DNA from: CAUZIZ01 sp965218775
GTDB taxonomy: Bacteria; Acidobacteriota; UBA6911; RPQK01; JAJDTT01
DNA length: 64,000 bases
Direction: 5' to 3'
NCBI GenBank assembly: GCA_965218775.1
Contig: CBDCLS010000004.1
Coordinates: 806,001 to 870,000 of the forward strand
Shown here: positions 1 to 8,207 of the stretch, piece by piece
Layout of the letters: every line of letters begins with the position of its first letter
Numbering within the stretch: the first letter of the stretch is position 1
Notes under the pieces: generated by a model
The model's input: only the letters and a program-made list of their open reading frames with translations
Told to the model about the DNA's origin: nothing
Database searches by the model: none
Translations under genes and position numbers: made by a program

Positions 1-1
1 G

Positions 2-889
2 ATGGCCCGCACCCAGAACCGGTTTGTGGCGAGAGATCTTGCAGCCGCACTGGAGATGGATTACGCCTTTGCTCCCTGCTACATGAACCTGAACAAGGGA
101 GCCGGCCTCGAAACCAATAGTCCCGGTGAGAACACTCTAGCTCTTCACGGAAACGCCCTCTTCTCGCGCTTCCCGATTCGGGAAGCACATTCGCTGGCGC
201 TGCCAAACGGTAAAGATAAGATGAAAGGCGGCGAAAAGCGTCTGGGTTGCGAACGAGCGGTTCTGGCCCTGGTGGACCATCCCCTGGGACCGCTTCGTGC
301 GGTGAGCGTCCATCTAGACGCACACTGCACCCAGCAACATCGGCAGCACCAGATGAGGCTCATCCTCGAGCATCTGGAAGGCTGGAATCCTTCTTTGCCG
401 ACCCTGATCGGGGGAGACTGGAACACCTCGACCTATAATTCCAAGAACGCCGCCTATTCCATCCTCGGCTACGCTCGACGAGTCTTGATGGGAGTTCAGC
501 ACGTCCTGGATAACCATTACCCCTATCCCGACCGCTGGTTTGAGCGACATCTGTTTCGCGAGATCGAGCGACGAGGATACCGCTATCGCGATCTCAACGA
601 GCCTGGTGTCTGTACTCTTCACTACGACGTGGACGACCTCTCCATCAACGAGAACATGGGGGAATGGATCCCCGACTGGTGTTTCTGGTTTATCGAGTGG
701 GCTCTCAAGAAGCAGCAGGGACGCTGCTCTCTCAAGTTGGATTGGTTTGCCGGCAAGGACGTTGTTCCACACCCAGAACAGCCCCCGAAGGTCGTCAGCA
801 GCCTCACCGATTCAGAAGGCCCTCTTTCGGACCACGACCCCATCGTCCTGGACTTTCTTATCGATAGTCAGAGTCGTGGGGGGGATTGA
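2..889 (+). CDS. Endonuclease/exonuclease/phosphatase (EEP) family protein, 5' end outside window
   Basis: The 295 visible residues carry EEP-superfamily (DNase I-like) metallohydrolase signatures in order: GNALFSRFPI, a VHLDAH strand-loop, GGDWNT (catalytic Asp/Asn) and the C-terminal SDHDPIVLDF motif with the catalytic His. These enzymes cleave phosphodiester bonds in nucleic acids, phospholipids or other substrates with a divalent metal; the substrate cannot be told from sequence. The usual N-terminal strand with the first metal-binding Asn/Glu is missing, so the ATG at base 2 is probably internal and the gene begins left of the window. Its stop lies 22 bp from the stop of the opposite-strand DUF4019 gene, a tight convergent arrangement. 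No signal peptide can be judged. Confidence 0.8.
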   Translation: MARTQNRFVARDLAAALEMDYAFAPCYMNLNKGAGLETNSPGENTLALHGNALFSRFPIREAHSLALPNGKDKMKGGEKRLGCERAVLALVDHPLGPLRAVSVHLDAHCTQQHRQHQMRLILEHLEGWNPSLPTLIGGDWNTSTYNSKNAAYSILGYARRVLMGVQHVLDNHYPYPDRWFERHLFREIERRGYRYRDLNEPGVCTLHYDVDDLSINENMGEWIPDWCFWFIEWALKKQQGRCSLKLDWFAGKDVVPHPEQPPKVVSSLTDSEGPLSDHDPIVLDFLIDSQSRGGD

Positions 890-911
890 TCGGAGGGTGG
901 CCAGGGGGCTG

Positions 912-1334
912 TTATCGTATAAAGAGACCCGACACTCGCCACTTGCCGTCGGAATCTTTCATTGGGGTCACGGTTTCAATGGCCGATTGTTTGTTGGCGA
1001 ACGACGTTTCAAATAGGATGACCACGTATTCACCATCCGGAGCCCCGGGCAGAGAAGTCATGTATCGGGTCGACTTGACCCTGCGCGACAGCTGCGCTCC
1101 AAGAGGCGCTCGAACAGCCCGTAAGCTCTGGTTCCACTTCCCTCTGGTTATGGCACCCCGGAAGTAGACAGCGGCTTGATCCCAGCTATCCCCGTACTTA
1201 CCCGCATCGACCAACTCCAGCCAGGACTCGGCCGCTGCAACAGCCATCCGCTCTGACTCACTTGTCTCTGCCAACAGGGGCAAGACGACGAGACTGGCGA
1301 GCACGCTAAAGAACAAACTTTTCTTGGCTAACAT
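912..1334 (-). CDS. DUF4019 domain secreted protein
   Basis: This 140-residue protein starts MLAKKSLFF, followed by a hydrophobic stretch and an Ala-rich cleavage region, a typical Sec signal peptide. The remainder matches DUF4019: an AAESWLELVDAGKYGDSWDQ helix, LGAQLSRRV, SLPGAPDGEYVV and a final KWRVSGLFIR strand. The family is a small, probably periplasmic fold of unknown function. I chose this ATG rather than one ten codons upstream because GGAGGG lies 6 bp before it. It stands alone, divergent from the gene at 1448. Confidence 0.85.
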   Translation of the reverse strand: MLAKKSLFFSVLASLVVLPLLAETSESERMAVAAAESWLELVDAGKYGDSWDQAAVYFRGAITRGKWNQSLRAVRAPLGAQLSRRVKSTRYMTSLPGAPDGEYVVILFETSFANKQSAIETVTPMKDSDGKWRVSGLFIR

Positions 1335-1447
1335 CAATTTCCCTCCTGCATTCAGCCAACTCATGCATTGAACGAGATACTGGCCATCGTCGGGTTCTCT
1401 TCGCTTGCTCCAGTCTGCGGGACTGCGGTAAGCTCAAGAATCATCCA

Positions 1448-3796
1448 ATGACTCAAATCAAGATCGCTTTCAGTTGTCTTTTCCTTGCCTCATCGTCTCT
1501 ATCAGCTGCGGACGTTATCCTGACGGAGATCCAGCTCAAGACCGAGCCCGAAACCGTCCGGGTGCGACCCTACGACAGCTTGCATATTCAACTCCTTGCC
1601 TTCGGCGAGGTCGAGGAGGCCGGGGAAAAGAAGAAGGTCCGGATCAGTGGAGGCGGAGCCCAGTTCAATCTGGGCAGCAACAACGCCGGTTGGCTCTCGA
1701 AACCGTTTCGTTTTCGCGGGCGCAAGGCGGATTCTCTGGTTGCCTCGGGTCTGCAGAGCTTCTTCGGTGGCAGTCGCCCGGATGACTTCGGCGTGGATGC
1801 CGTCCTCTATACCGCACCCCAGCAAACCGGAAGCTATGAGATCGAGGCCCAATTCAAGAACAAGAAGGCGAAGATAAAGATCGAGGTCCATCCGGGTGCT
1901 CGTTCCTACCGCAAGGCGGAGCGGAGATCGTTTCCAGCCGAGCGACATTCTCCGGATCCCTATCGCAAGCTGGCTGAGCACCACTCACCCTTTCTGGCTC
2001 AGGAAACCTGGTTTCAACCCAAATCGGACTACGTCGCCCGCTTCGACTTCGATGGCGACTCGCAGGGCGACAATAACTGGGACTCGGCACCCATCGGAAG
2101 CTCACAGGCATACGTTTACTATGCGGTCATGGAGACCCGCACGCACTGGTTCTTAGTGTACGACATCTTCCATCCACGGGACTATTCGGACAATTGCGTT
2201 GCTGGAACCTGCCACGAGAACGACAGTGAGGGTTTGATTTTGACCGTACTGAAGGATGGCTCCCAGTACGGCCGACTGCAGACGCTGGAGACCTTGGCCC
2301 ACAACAACATCTACTCCTACCGGGCTGACCGGAAGGTCCGCAACAGCGTTCATGGCATCGATGGAGAGGTGGAGTTTTATCAGTCACACCCGGTCGTGTT
2401 CATCGAATCCGGCGGCCACGGCGTCTACGGCTCCAGCGATAAACACTCGCGCTACAGTGTAAAGCGGGGGCGTTTCACCGAAGGAACCGGTGTCACGGAC
2501 GTCTACAAGGGCCAGGCCCAGCGCCCTCGACACGCCAACCACCAACTCGTAGGCTACGATCTGCTTTCCGCCTGGCAGCACTTATGGGTTCCGGGACATG
2601 GCAGCCGTAGCAGTCAGAACAAGATGTACGACGACTACTTTGCCTACCAGCCCTACGGTAACCGTCCGGCGCCTCCTTACCCGAAGATCGCCGGGGCCTT
2701 TCTAGGGCGTAAGAGGGGCTCGAACAAAGCCAAGCCCTTTTGGGGATGGAAGGATCGGAAGACCGATAAGAAGAAAATCTTGTCCGCAGGGCAGTGGGGA
2801 CTGGATCCGGCCTATGCCACCTCCCAGAACCTGAAGTTCCCTGGAGCCTTTTCCCTAGACTACGTGTTCAATCCCTTTCTCGGAATTGATGGAAACCGAG
2901 CCCCTGACGCTCGGAGAGTCCGAGCATTCGAGCCGCCCCCTGCTCCGGCACCAGATGATGTCGTCCAGCAGCAGGCCTTTCAGAAGACTCTGCAGGCGCG
3001 TCCTAAAGACTACGACCCCAAGTCACGCAAAGGACAATTCGACTTGAGGCTGCGAATCGATCAGGAAGTGGAAGTTCAGATACAGGGCGGCAGCATCCGC
3101 TACGAAGTAGTCGGGGGTCGCGAGCCCTCCGATGACGGCTCGGTGTACTCGCAGGAAATCCCTCGCGCAATTTTCAAGAAATTCGAAATAGAGAAGAAAG
3201 ACGGACGCGGTAATATCCTGGTCTTGGAAAAGCCTTCGATCCAGAACGACTTCAGCTTGAAGCTGCGTTTCATTGATCGCAAAGGGGGAGATGACCGCTA
3301 CCACGCACGCATCAAATGGGAACGAGAGAGGCTCCTTCCCCCGCCCAGTCCGAAGCCCCAGACGGTGCTGGCAGCCGCTCCCGTTGCCCAGAAGAGAACC
3401 TCGCTGGCAGCTGCCCCTTCCGCGACTGCACAGGATCCGGCGGGAACCCAGGTGTTCTCGAAGGACAACGACCCCGGTGATTACGACCGGGATCAAGACG
3501 GGGAGTTCGAATTTCGGGGGCGAATCGACGGGTCGGTGGCGATCAGCGTTCGACGAGATCGAGTATTCATACAGGTGTTGGAAGGGCATCAGGTGAAAGT
3601 AGATCGCTTCTCCTTCTCCCAACCTCTGCCCCCCGGTCAGTACAAGCGTTTGGAATTGGAAAAGAAAGACGGTCGGGGAGAGGTGCTCCTGCAAGAGCGT
3701 CCCTGGGAGGGCAATGACCATACGGCCGTCATCCAGATCTCTGACCCCAAAGGTGGAGATGATCGCTACCACTTCAAGTTCAAGTGGAAGCGCTGA
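1448..3796 (+). CDS. Large secreted protein, Vps62-like middle and duplicated C-terminal domain
   Basis: A 782-residue protein with an N-terminal signal peptide (cleavage near LSAADV). Residues ~190-390 contain YYAVMETRTHWFLVYDIFHP and HPVVFIESGGHGVY, recalling the 'HPVVYVAKGSHASY' signature of Vps62/DUF946-type proteins; I treat that as a weak family assignment. Two related C-terminal domains follow, at ~528-627 and ~684-782. Both have a GEF/GQF..RIDG/Q opening, a KKFEIEKKDGRG or KRLELEKKDGRG core and a KGGDDRYHxxxKWxR end, and they are joined by a Pro/Ala-rich linker. The repeats look like beta-sandwich adhesion or binding modules. Function is unknown; no catalytic motif was recognised. Confidence 0.75.
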   Translation: MTQIKIAFSCLFLASSSLSAADVILTEIQLKTEPETVRVRPYDSLHIQLLAFGEVEEAGEKKKVRISGGGAQFNLGSNNAGWLSKPFRFRGRKADSLVASGLQSFFGGSRPDDFGVDAVLYTAPQQTGSYEIEAQFKNKKAKIKIEVHPGARSYRKAERRSFPAERHSPDPYRKLAEHHSPFLAQETWFQPKSDYVARFDFDGDSQGDNNWDSAPIGSSQAYVYYAVMETRTHWFLVYDIFHPRDYSDNCVAGTCHENDSEGLILTVLKDGSQYGRLQTLETLAHNNIYSYRADRKVRNSVHGIDGEVEFYQSHPVVFIESGGHGVYGSSDKHSRYSVKRGRFTEGTGVTDVYKGQAQRPRHANHQLVGYDLLSAWQHLWVPGHGSRSSQNKMYDDYFAYQPYGNRPAPPYPKIAGAFLGRKRGSNKAKPFWGWKDRKTDKKKILSAGQWGLDPAYATSQNLKFPGAFSLDYVFNPFLGIDGNRAPDARRVRAFEPPPAPAPDDVVQQQAFQKTLQARPKDYDPKSRKGQFDLRLRIDQEVEVQIQGGSIRYEVVGGREPSDDGSVYSQEIPRAIFKKFEIEKKDGRGNILVLEKPSIQNDFSLKLRFIDRKGGDDRYHARIKWERERLLPPPSPKPQTVLAAAPVAQKRTSLAAAPSATAQDPAGTQVFSKDNDPGDYDRDQDGEFEFRGRIDGSVAISVRRDRVFIQVLEGHQVKVDRFSFSQPLPPGQYKRLELEKKDGRGEVLLQERPWEGNDHTAVIQISDPKGGDDRYHFKFKWKR

Positions 3797-3874
3797 TCCA
3801 GGCACACTTTCTTCGATGTCTCGAGCCCTGAGAGCGAACCAGTCACACTAGAACAATCACTAAGGAGAATTTGC

Positions 3875-4375
3875 ATGGCAGCCAATAATCCGGCTCAGCT
3901 GGGACTCGCTTGGTTCTACTTCGCGCTGCTCACGGTACTAGCCTGGGGGCTCTACGGGAACTTCCTCCACACCGGTCAAATCGCCATGGCGGACCCTGAA
4001 AACGGACGCTACAAGGCCTTCCTCTTCGTAGGAGTTGCCTACTTCATCACGGCGGTGCTGGCCCCCCTTCTGGTACTCAAGCTTCACGATTCGTCCTGGG
4101 AGTTCCCCGCCGCCGGGATGGTGTGGTCCCTTTTCGCGGGTGTCCTGGGCGCAACCGGCGCCTTCGCGGTCCTGCTTGCCTTCGGAGCCAAAGGTTCACC
4201 CAGCGTCGTCATGGCCATCGTGTTTGCCGGTGCACCAGTGGTAAATGCGATCGCTGCGATGATACTTCACCCACCTCCAGGGGGGATCTCGAGCATTCGC
4301 TGGCCCTTTGTTCTTGGAATTTTGCTGGCGGCTTCCGGGGGGTGCCTCGTGATGCTCTTCCGTCCGAAGGGCTGA
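3875..4375 (+). CDS. Small EamA/DMT-like integral membrane protein
   Basis: 166 residues with about five hydrophobic segments: WFYFALLTVLAWGLYGNF, FVGVAYFITAVLAPLLVL, MVWSLFAGVLGATGAFAVLL, VVMAIVFAGAPVVNAIAAM and VLGILLAASGGCLVMLF. The length and the small-residue-rich helices resemble half of an EamA/drug-metabolite transporter, a superfamily built from duplicated five-helix units. Such halves act as homodimers or as uncharacterised permease-like proteins; the substrate is unknown. AAGGAG sits 8 bp before the ATG. It lies alone between the Vps62-like gene and a palindromic repeat. Confidence 0.75.
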   Translation: MAANNPAQLGLAWFYFALLTVLAWGLYGNFLHTGQIAMADPENGRYKAFLFVGVAYFITAVLAPLLVLKLHDSSWEFPAAGMVWSLFAGVLGATGAFAVLLAFGAKGSPSVVMAIVFAGAPVVNAIAAMILHPPPGGISSIRWPFVLGILLAASGGCLVMLFRPKG

Positions 4376-4431
4376 TCTGGGACTTCATTGGAACTTCGCA
4401 CGTCCTGGTCACCGATCAATGCGAGAACTAT

Positions 4432-4621
4432 GGAAGCCTGAAGCGCGAGCGAGGGGTTGGAGATCTGCGAGATGCGTCTCCAAAATTGCATTCGACTGGA
4501 GACGTGAAAAGAGCCGCTGGCAACATAGATTGTCTGTACAGGAAGACCCGGTCCCGGCGAGGGGGCGGACAACAGCTAGATCTCGCAGATCCCCAACCCC
4601 TCGCTCGCGCTTCAGGCTTCC
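4432..4621. repeat. 190-bp inverted-repeat element with 41-bp arms
   Basis: Bases 4432-4472 and 4581-4621 are inverted copies, 40 of 41 matching, beginning GGAAGCCTGAAGCGCGAGCG. A ~108-bp middle shows no convincing gene. The right arm ends 12 bp from the stop of the minus-strand YfhO-like gene. A fragment of the same arm (24 bp, one mismatch) recurs at 53167-53190, so this is a dispersed family. It may be a MITE, a REP-like element or a bidirectional terminator. Confidence 0.8.
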
Positions 4622-4633
4622 TCAATCTCCGCA

Positions 4634-6925
4634 CTAATCGGTGACCTGGGATCTCCGGGACGAGAGAACCAGCCAAGCCACCACTGCCAAAGATAGCAAC
4701 GACAAAGCCGTACCCCAATAAAAGCTGGTTGGCCGATAGCGGAAATGTACCACATGCTTTCCCTCGGGTACCCGAACGGCACGAAACAGGTAGTCTGCGC
4801 GAAAGATCTCGGCCTCACTCTGGTCAACCTGGGCCTTCCAGCCGGTGTCGAAGGTATCCCTGAGGACCAGCCAACCCTCTTGCTGCATCTCGACTTCGAT
4901 CTCTATCTCGTCAGGCAGGTCGGAAAGCCAGGAGGCCGTTCCCCTGCCTGCCGACATCGGCTGACCCTCGACGGACTCCAGGATCACGGCGTCCGACTCC
5001 CCGCTCGTCAGCAACCGGAGCGCTTCCGGTCCATCCCTTGCCAGAAGGACAGATTCTGCAATCGAAACTCGCGCAGCACCATCCACACCGTAGATATAGG
5101 GCCCCTCGTCACGCAACAACCGTAGGCCTTTCACGGTGAGCGCACGCGGCGTTACTACTAGGGCGCATCCGGCCCGACGCAGTAGCTCGAGTCGAGCAGG
5201 GTCCAGGTTGTGAATTGGGTGGTGATGATCCCGCGGTCCAGGTTGTAGCGCCGAATAGAATCGAACCCAGCGGTCGCTGAGGATCGGCTCATAGCCACGG
5301 AGGTCACGGAGACGCCAACTCATGCCAAAGTTTGGCAGGAGGGTACCCATGCCGATTCCCACCAGTCGGGCATGAGGACGGCGAGCTAGCTCATCGATCA
5401 CGGCGGGGCGATGCTGAAGCAGCTGCCCCTGCGAAGTGGTGTTGAAAAAGAACCCAAATACGAATCCATTGATCATGACCAGAACCAGCAGCGCCGGCAC
5501 CGGATTTCTCTGTCGATAACAGCGATAGAGAAGCAACAGGATCAGGAGAGTTAGGAGCGTCCAGAATGCTGCCAAGGGGTACTCAAAGGCCTTTCCCATG
5601 AAGTAGAAGGGCTTCTCGACATCCGAGTCCAGCCACCGCTTGACAGGACTCCAGGATGACCACAGCGCCAGCGCCAGAGCACCGCCGAAGAACCAGCCGA
5701 AAGCTCGGACGGTCAACTGTCCGGACCGCCAAACGGATGCGCCTATTCCCGCCAGCACCGCAAACGACACCTGAAGCACCTGCCCGACGTGAAGGTAGTT
5801 GGTCTGGCGGAATAGCGGCAAGCTTGTCAACAGCTCGAACAGAACGGGTATCCCGAGCACCAGGATCAGAGACCACAGAGTCAGGATTCCCAGGGCCCGT
5901 GTCGTTTTGGCTGCACGCCGGCCTCTCGCTGCCAGACCGGCCATAAAGCAGGAAATGATGCCCACGTAGGCAAAACTGACATAACTCCACTTCGGCACTA
6001 TCCGATCCTCGGGGCCCTCCCGGTAGTGCGGCTGAAGCAGTGCAGGCCATTCTTCCGGCATCAGGTGATAGGGATTGCTTGCGAAGCTCCCTCGATCAGT
6101 AAGGGTGTAACTCCCAAGCATGTGGTCCACGAAGGGTAGGGTAGCCACCGCAGCCAGTGCCAGGCCCAAAGCGGTGGCCAGGGCGATCGCATTCCAACGC
6201 CGTATGGTTTGTCGTACTTGGAAGCGATCCCAACAGCGTGCGAACGCGTAGATCAGGTAGGCCATCTGCTGGAGAAAGGCGCATTGCATGTTGCCGCTCA
6301 GATAAGCGGCCGCCAGGATCACCGCCAACCAAGCTAGATGGATACGCCGCCGAGTCTGTGCGTAGGATTCGACTTGCAGTAGTCCCCAGCCCAACAGGGC
6401 CGAGATGAAAGCGTTGGGGAAGGTGAGAAAGAAAATGTTGTAGCCGGCGAATAGAAAACAAAGACCGGCCAAGAGGGAACAGTCCGAAGGCAATCCGATT
6501 CGACGACAGAAGAAAAAGACTCCACTGCCAGCGAGCAGCAGCTTCAGCAGAGCCGCGTACTCGAAATACAAGTGAATCGGCAAGGCAAGAAGCAGCCAAC
6601 GCAGCGGGGAGAATAGGGCCGAAACCGAGTTTGCCAGAAAGGGGCTGCCGTTGATGATGAAGGGATTCCAAAGCGGGAGCCGGCCTTCGAAAACTTCCGA
6701 TCGGTGAAAGTGATAGTAGGGGTACAGCTGCTCCACCGAATCCATGAGCAGCATGTTGCCGGGTTCAGAACTCGGCTGCTCTTCGCTCCAGGGAGAGAAC
6801 GACGCGAGCATCTCTCCGGGCCAGAGGATCCTGGATGTCATCAGTGCGGGACTGAGAAAAAGTACGACGGCGGCAACGAGGACCAGGAGGTATCGAGATT
6901 CTGTCTTACTGAGGAGTCCCCTCAA
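4634..6925 (-). CDS. YfhO-family multi-pass membrane protein
   Basis: 763 residues with roughly a dozen hydrophobic segments and a soluble C-terminal domain. The N-terminal motifs WPGEML, LMDSVEQLYPYYHF and LPLWNPFIINGSPFLAN match the YfhO family (GT-C-like membrane proteins, some needed for glycosylation of cell-wall polymers). The C-terminus has the family's beta-domain signature LVLRDTFDTGWKAQVD ... PEGKHVVHFRYRP, then a last membrane helix. The likely role is transfer of a lipid-linked sugar on the outer face of the membrane; donor and acceptor are unknown. No neighbour indicates the pathway, and the stop is 12 bp from a palindromic element. Confidence 0.85.
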   Translation of the reverse strand: MRGLLSKTESRYLLVLVAAVVLFLSPALMTSRILWPGEMLASFSPWSEEQPSSEPGNMLLMDSVEQLYPYYHFHRSEVFEGRLPLWNPFIINGSPFLANSVSALFSPLRWLLLALPIHLYFEYAALLKLLLAGSGVFFFCRRIGLPSDCSLLAGLCFLFAGYNIFFLTFPNAFISALLGWGLLQVESYAQTRRRIHLAWLAVILAAAYLSGNMQCAFLQQMAYLIYAFARCWDRFQVRQTIRRWNAIALATALGLALAAVATLPFVDHMLGSYTLTDRGSFASNPYHLMPEEWPALLQPHYREGPEDRIVPKWSYVSFAYVGIISCFMAGLAARGRRAAKTTRALGILTLWSLILVLGIPVLFELLTSLPLFRQTNYLHVGQVLQVSFAVLAGIGASVWRSGQLTVRAFGWFFGGALALALWSSWSPVKRWLDSDVEKPFYFMGKAFEYPLAAFWTLLTLLILLLLYRCYRQRNPVPALLVLVMINGFVFGFFFNTTSQGQLLQHRPAVIDELARRPHARLVGIGMGTLLPNFGMSWRLRDLRGYEPILSDRWVRFYSALQPGPRDHHHPIHNLDPARLELLRRAGCALVVTPRALTVKGLRLLRDEGPYIYGVDGAARVSIAESVLLARDGPEALRLLTSGESDAVILESVEGQPMSAGRGTASWLSDLPDEIEIEVEMQQEGWLVLRDTFDTGWKAQVDQSEAEIFRADYLFRAVRVPEGKHVVHFRYRPTSFYWGTALSLLSLAVVAWLVLSSRRSQVTD

Positions 6926-7198
6926 GACTCATGATCTCCTGCCGAGGAAAATAGGGAGATCGAGAAATTCCGACCGTCCCCCGTGGTGCTTCCGATCTTC
7001 GCGGCCTCGGATGAATCCGGAAACGAGCCTCCTGATTTCGACTCCCAAGCTCACATACGCCTGCCACAAAGTCAACTTGTTCAGCCTTCGGGGGCAGCTC
7101 CTACCTGACTCAAGGTGCCAGGCGAGAAACTCGTCGCGTCGCTACCGGGTTGGATTCGATTGTCAAACCAAAACAGATCCAAGATAATCTGGGACACC

Positions 7199-7345
7199 AT
7201 GAGTGAAAGAGACGCTTTGAAGCTGCCCCCGATCTATGACCGCGATTGGACTTCTCTGGCGTTCAGTGATCAGCTATACCACCTCGAAGTCGAAGGATTC
7301 CTGCTCATCCCGGATACGTTGTCAGCCAAGCACGTAGCTCACTGA
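7199..7345 (+). pseudogene. N-terminal remnant of a phytanoyl-CoA dioxygenase-like gene
   Basis: A 48-codon frame, MSERDALKL ... LYHLEVEGFLLIPDTLSAKHVAH, ends in TGA. The segment 'L..LEVEGFLLIPDTLSAKHV' matches the start of PhyH-family Fe(II)/2-oxoglutarate dioxygenases, which are normally about 250-300 residues. All catalytic residues (HxD...H) are missing and nothing downstream continues the fold before the next gene at 7387. I read it as a deletion remnant. The PhyH match is from recalled family pattern only. Confidence 0.5.
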
Positions 7346-7386
7346 CGAGGCAGAATAACCTCGGAAGGGAAACCACCATACAAACC

Positions 7387-8142
7387 ATGGCCGAACCGCA
7401 AGAAAGTGTTGGGAAACCCTCCACTCCCCGCCTCGGTTTTCTCTATCCGAGCCACTCCGGAGAGGACGACTACCCACGTATGGGGGAGCTGATTCGTCCC
7501 GCGGTACAGGTTGAGGTAGTACACACCACCATTGGTGAAGACGCTCATCGAGAGGATGCCCTCCGGGACACTGGCGATTCAAGTAGGTTGCTGGAGGGAG
7601 CCAGAACACTGAGACGAAGCCAGGTGGACGTGGCGATGTGGGCCTGTACCAGCGGAAGCTTCGTTTTCGGGTGGGCCGGCGCCAATCAGCAGGCGCGGGA
7701 GGTTCAAAAGGCCCTTGGTGTTCCGGTATCGAGCACTTCCCTCGCCTTCGTGGCGGCATTGAAAGCACTGGCAATCCGGAAGGTGGCGATTGCGGGGACG
7801 TATCCAGAAGAAGTTGTACTCTTGTTTCGGGACTTCCTCGCCGAGACAAGAATAGAGACTGTCCACGTGGGCGGCCTCGGAATCATTACCGGAGTGGAAG
7901 TGGGAGAGCTCCCAAAAGCGGAGGTGATTCGACTGATCCAGGAAAACGATCATCCAGAGGCCCAGGCTATCCTGGTGCCCGATACGGCCCTGCACACTGC
8001 AGGTTGGATCGATGAGCTGGAGTCGGCGGTCGACGGAAAGCTGGTGCTGACTGCCAACCAGGTTACGATGTGGCAAGCTCTTTCCCTGTTGGACCAGTTC
8101 GAGTTTACGGTGGGGTCGGGACTGGGCTCACTTTTCGGGTAA
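7387..8142 (+). CDS. Asp/Glu racemase-superfamily protein, EutA/maleate isomerase-like
   Basis: 251 residues. PRLGFLYPSHSGEDDYPRM at the N-terminus and WACTSGSFVFGW near residue 78 match the maleate cis-trans isomerase / arylmalonate decarboxylase / EutA group. These cofactor-independent enzymes usually use two cysteines. Here the N-terminal Cys is present (ACTSG) but the second site reads LVPDTALHT, with Asp where Cys is expected, so racemase or isomerase chemistry may be altered or one-sided. The next gene is a metal-free M24 protein like ectoine hydrolase DoeA/EutD; EutA and EutD occur together in ectoine-use operons, which suggests but does not prove a related catabolic step. No strong RBS is visible. 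Confidence 0.75.
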   Translation: MAEPQESVGKPSTPRLGFLYPSHSGEDDYPRMGELIRPAVQVEVVHTTIGEDAHREDALRDTGDSSRLLEGARTLRRSQVDVAMWACTSGSFVFGWAGANQQAREVQKALGVPVSSTSLAFVAALKALAIRKVAIAGTYPEEVVLLFRDFLAETRIETVHVGGLGIITGVEVGELPKAEVIRLIQENDHPEAQAILVPDTALHTAGWIDELESAVDGKLVLTANQVTMWQALSLLDQFEFTVGSGLGSLFG

Positions 8143-8147
8143 CCCTG

Positions 8148-8183
8148 ATTTCTCATCGCCAGCCGCAGCGAGGCGCTGTAAGG
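8148..8183. repeat. Partial copy of the foldback element at 45739-45921
   Basis: ATTTCTCATCGCC followed by GCCG-AGCGAGGCGC matches, 32 of 36 bases, the reverse complement of 45877-45912. It begins 5 bp after the stop of the EutA-like gene and ends just before the RBS of the M24 gene. Only one arm of the element is present. Confidence 0.7.
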
Positions 8184-8207
8184 ACAACTTTTCAGAAAGG
8201 AAATACC

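Noticed and set aside
7115..7198. Upstream extension of the PhyH-like remnant
   Set aside because: The earlier ATG adds residues unlike the family; the start at 7199 fits better.
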